From Owenia fusiformis (Eukaryota; Annelida; Polychaeta; Sabellida; Oweniidae), in assembly GCA_903813345.2 (NCBI GenBank), contig CAIIXF020000011.1, positions 16,787,754 to 16,847,753 of the forward strand: a stretch of DNA of 60,000 nucleotides, given 5' to 3'. A model generated the notes under the pieces. It saw nothing but the letters and a program-made list of their open reading frames with translations, made no database searches and was not told where the DNA came from. Position numbers and translations under genes: made by a program. Shown in pieces: positions 56,655 through 60,000 of this stretch (within the stretch, counting starts at the first letter, position 1; every line of letters begins with the position of its first letter).

Positions 56655-56797
56655 GAACATCCTATGATTTTTTCAGAATATCATTTTAATCTACTCGGTG
56701 ATATTGATATATGCACTCGTTCGCTTCGCTCTCTCGTGTAGATATCAATATCACCTCGTAGATAAAAATGATATTCCTCAAAATCATAGGATATCCC
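56655..56797. repeat. Palindrome 4: ~55-bp arms
   Basis: tcctatgattttttcagaat atcatttt and its inverted partner, continuing into ggtgatattgatat / atatcaatatcacc. The loop holds actcgttcgcttcgctctct. Confidence 0.85.
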
Positions 56798-57266
56798 ATA
56801 ATATTCCTGCATGTCATTTACCTATAACACTACTAAGTATGGAATAAACCTGTATCCCAACATACATGTGTCCATGTTTAGTAATTGCTACATGTACCCA
56901 TACCTTGGCATTTCAAGTCATTATGTAAAACATGTACTTCTCATTCGGAATATAAAGGAATGGAATCTTGATTCTTCAATAATAAAGATTTCTTTGAAAA
57001 TCTTTAATCCAACGTTCTTTATTAGGGCTACTCGCGTCTTACCATGACGATTGTGAAAAGCAATTAAATTGATCGCATTCGGAAATGATAAGGGGATACA
57101 TTAATATCTTTAGATGTATAGTGTATTGTTCAGTTGTCTATAACACGTTTGTATTCTCACCATATTAATTCCTGAACAAATTGAAAAGCGACAGCAACTT
57201 GTGTTTCAGAACAGTGAACCTTGAGAAGGTGCAGAATACTTGCAGATGTTGACACTATTTCCCTAA

Positions 57267-57440
57267 AGCCTCAGTCACATTTGCTCTACATATATGGCGG
57301 CCGTAAATTCACAAAGCTGATATAGAAAATCTACATCGTACTGCTTTTATTCCTATATTTTATGCAGCACATTTCTCTCGATTTTGGGGAGCTACGACCG
57401 TCGTATGGTTACCATAGATCAAATGTGACCAAGGCAGAAG
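57267..57440. mobile_element. Divergent member of the CACATTTGCTC MITE family
   Basis: Ends cagtcacatttgctc and, reversed, cttggtcacatttgatc; different interior (atatggcggccgtaaattc / gctacgaccgtcgtatgg). Confidence 0.6.
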
Positions 57441-57467
57441 AAACGCAGGCAAGATTGAATTAGTTAT

Positions 57468-57575
57468 GCCTGGGTCACATATGATCCGATCCATCGGCCA
57501 AACAAAACAACATACAAAATACTCAATCGGCCGGGCGCCGTCGTGAAAATCGGAGCAAATGTGACCAAGGCATAA
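57468..57575. mobile_element. Palindromic MITE, CACATTTGCTCCGAT family
   Basis: tatgcctgggtcacatatga and gcaaatgtgaccaaggcata ends; interior contains caatcggccgggcgccgtcg. Closely follows the preceding family member. Confidence 0.8.
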
Positions 57576-59130
57576 GCGGTCGTACTTGTATATCCCGATC
57601 GGTTGTTGTTCACTTAGTATAGCCTTCTATTGTAAGTCTTTCTGATCTAATTATCGCATTATTCACCGCAGTTGCGTCTCCAAAGAGTGTACAATCGAAT
57701 TAGCGAGGCGTGTTGATGACTCGCAATACCATATTGATGGATCCATTTTAGTAATTGACCTTTGCTGTTATTGAAACATGTTACTAATTAAAAATAATCT
57801 TGGGTCAAGAAACTTTGCGTGGATATTGGTTAAAAGCTTTTAAATTTACATTTGCTGAGCTGATTTTAGCTTCATGAAATTCTTCTTTATCACGAATAAA
57901 TCATACAATAGAGAGTTAAAGCTTGCATATAAAATCGAAACGCCAATCCATACGTATGACCAATCGTCGATACAAATGCATCGCTTAAATATCTTCCGCT
58001 CACGTTTAGGTTGTGAAAAACATTGCAAGCTTAAACTCCCTATTGTTAAATACACGTATTATTGCTGTTTTATTAAGAGGTTCCAGCGGAAAGTTTCTCT
58101 AGAAATAGAGAGGAAAGCACACAGGACGAATCAAGTATGACTCGAGTAATGCACGTGTTCATTGTATAATGGCCTAAACTCGGGCTATCTTTTTATATAA
58201 GGTGCATACAAGCAACTAATATCTTTACATGACTCCGGCTACAATTGATCAAATGATGTGTTGAAAACATCTTATTATTTTCTAAACCTAGAATCATGAT
58301 ATCGGTATACAAGCCTAATATAGTCTCTCATCTTACCGTGTTATTCTCATGAAAAGGTCTCGACATTTAGTAGAGATATAAGAAACAGTCTCATAGCCAC
58401 TTTAATTCCCAAGATTGGTGAAATTAACAGCCTATTTTAATCCGCAAATATCTCGCGAGAAGGGCAAATCGTACTTAATATCATGACTAAGATGACGTCG
58501 ACGTGATCAATAACAAAGTTTGTGTCGTCTCTTGTTCAGGAAATTTAACTTTCCGTTCGGTGTATGATTGAAAGGGCTCACTACAAAAGAAGACATGATT
58601 ATAGTGAAATATTGAACGCCAAGTGTTTTTAGCATCTGCCATATGATATTTCAATTTAACGAAAAACGTACCTTAGAGATGATAGCAAACCCGCACATTC
58701 GAGAATATAAGATAAAATTTATTAATTGGATTTTACCGACCTCAAGATCAAGGCCCACTTCCATCCAAATCATTACGTATAAATTCGACTGTGTTGATCT
58801 TTGATAATGATGGTCTATTGCATATTGCAAGATGTGACATACATAGATTCTTGTCGATGAACTTTAGATGAACAAATTCCGTTTAATTCTTTTTTTATCG
58901 TTTCACTTATTATTAATATCAGTAATACATTACAGTGGGATTTTGTTTCAATCGCCCCATGGCGGCCATAAATACTGAATACTCTGACATCTATTCCCAA
59001 TAGAAATTAGAACCATGCCTGAGAAAGATAAAGTAGCTAGTAATATGTAATTCATTTTTTTAATTTCGGTGAAATATTAACCAATTTAAGTTTTCTCATC
59101 CAAACATAATGACATACATTTGTCTTCCAG
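57576..59130. other. No gene seen
   Basis: AT-rich upstream region of the DUF4419 gene. The frames at 57846-58140 and 58815-59000 have no recognised domain. Confidence 0.4.
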
Positions 59131-59216
59131 GCAATCCCAGAGGGGACAGAACTCCAAGATTAAGTAATTATCTTCAAGGAAAATCAGCTCTGTAGCAGTA
59201 GACAGTCCCAGATGAA

Positions 59217-60000
59217 ATGGCGGCGTCAACGGAGTCGGGTGGATTTAAAGTTTCGGAAGGGGTAGTTGTACAGGCTTCACCCGTGAATATAGCAGCACCG
59301 TTCTGTCAGCACGCTGATATAAATGTACCACTTTTGGGAGACAAAGGAAGTAAAATAGATAATGATTCAGTGGATGTACAATATCTAAAATTGGATTTAG
59401 ATTCAAATGTATATAAGTTGATTCCACAATCAGATGATATAAACTGCCTCCGATCGAATCCCTTGATTGTTATGTGTTTGGTTGGCTTCGCAGAACATCG
59501 ACCAATTTCTCTATATCCCGACCTTCTTTGGCACTATATCGTGAAGGGTGTTGCGTTCCATGTGCATTCTAACCCAGATGAATTACGTGACATATTTGTG
59601 GACCATGCGGGCAAAAGGGATGTTGTTATAAAGCGCCTTGAAACAGATCGAGAGGAGACGAATGTTGATAAATGGAGAAATCTGATCAGAGAATTCGCGG
59701 CTCAAATTCAGCCAAGTTTGAAAGAGACGTCACAGATTGTCTACGGAGACAGATTTAGTACCACAACAGATGTAATCACAGATGTCTCTCGTATCGCACT
59801 CATGGACACTGCTCAGAGGTGTTTCCGGTTCAAATCAGTTATCATTTGCGGAATTCCAAGCGTGGCATTACTCGGCAATGTTGACGATTGGCGACAGCTA
59901 AAACGTCAAACAGAGGCCTTGATCAAACTGTTTGAGCCATTCGATGATGAATTAAACTTAAACTGGTGGAAGAGGGCTATACTGTCAGTCTTGGAGAAGC
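59217..60000 (+). CDS. DUF4419 family protein, N-terminal part (runs off window)
   Basis: The frame is open from ATG 59217 (context gaaATGGCGG, good for initiation) to the window edge: 261 codons. An acceptor (tttgtcttccag at 59130) lies 86 bases upstream, so the start is in a spliced exon. Residues about 80-120 read NPLIVMCLVGFAEHRPISLY then PDLLWHYIVKGVAFHVHSNP and DELRDIFVDHAGK, the hallmark block of DUF4419 (the R-P-D-x-x-W...N...E-x-L-R...F-V-x-H-x-G-K pattern). YGDRFSTTTDVITDVSRIAL and SVIICGIPSVALLG fit the central part of the domain. Function of the family is not established. Confidence 0.88.
   Translation, partial: MAASTESGGFKVSEGVVVQASPVNIAAPFCQHADINVPLLGDKGSKIDNDSVDVQYLKLDLDSNVYKLIPQSDDINCLRSNPLIVMCLVGFAEHRPISLYPDLLWHYIVKGVAFHVHSNPDELRDIFVDHAGKRDVVIKRLETDREETNVDKWRNLIREFAAQIQPSLKETSQIVYGDRFSTTTDVITDVSRIALMDTAQRCFRFKSVIICGIPSVALLGNVDDWRQLKRQTEALIKLFEPFDDELNLNWWKRAILSVLEK

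Overview
The window is animal genomic DNA, AT-rich and intron-bearing, with satellites, palindromic MITEs, a tRNA-derived SINE, non-LTR and mariner-like remnants and only a few genes. The gene set (short-chain collagen C4-like protein, an astacin protease with C-type lectin and kringle domains, a DUF4419 protein, a receptor-type tyrosine phosphatase exon, an intronless rhodopsin-like GPCR) and the frequent tacatgta words suggest a lophotrochozoan, perhaps a bivalve mollusc or brachiopod. The species cannot be fixed from sequence alone. Layout: 1-6.2 kb is repeats (a pyrimidine/purine mirror tract, ~440-bp repeats rich in AGGTCA, an ~82-bp satellite). 6.7-7.95 kb is a two-copy 622-bp tandem duplication. 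8-14 kb is mostly foldback and MITE-type elements. 14.0-17.7 kb is a broken non-LTR retrotransposon whose 5' part is inverted. 17.159-33.643 kb is a recent tandem segmental duplication of an ~8.2-kb unit. Each unit carries one intact GPCR gene, one orphan tyrosine-phosphatase exon, one satellite-cored transposon and one short TIR element; the join has a short templated filler. 35.0-37.5 kb is a two-exon plus-strand gene for an eight-TM protein with a long acidic tail. 38.8-44.7 kb (minus) is a four-exon secreted short-chain collagen C4-like gene, and 45.3-52.1 kb (minus) is an astacin-CTLD-kringle gene assembled here from eight exons. 52-59 kb is repeats, including a striking palindrome cluster at 55.3-56.8 kb. 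A DUF4419 gene starts at 59.2 kb and runs off the right edge. The two minus-strand genes both encode secreted proteins and are only 0.6 kb apart; a shared extracellular or immune role is possible but only inferred. The two multi-exon models were built by hand: every internal junction has AG/GT boundaries and compatible phase, and the joined proteins restore family motifs. The 5' end of the astacin gene (signal peptide exon) was not found.
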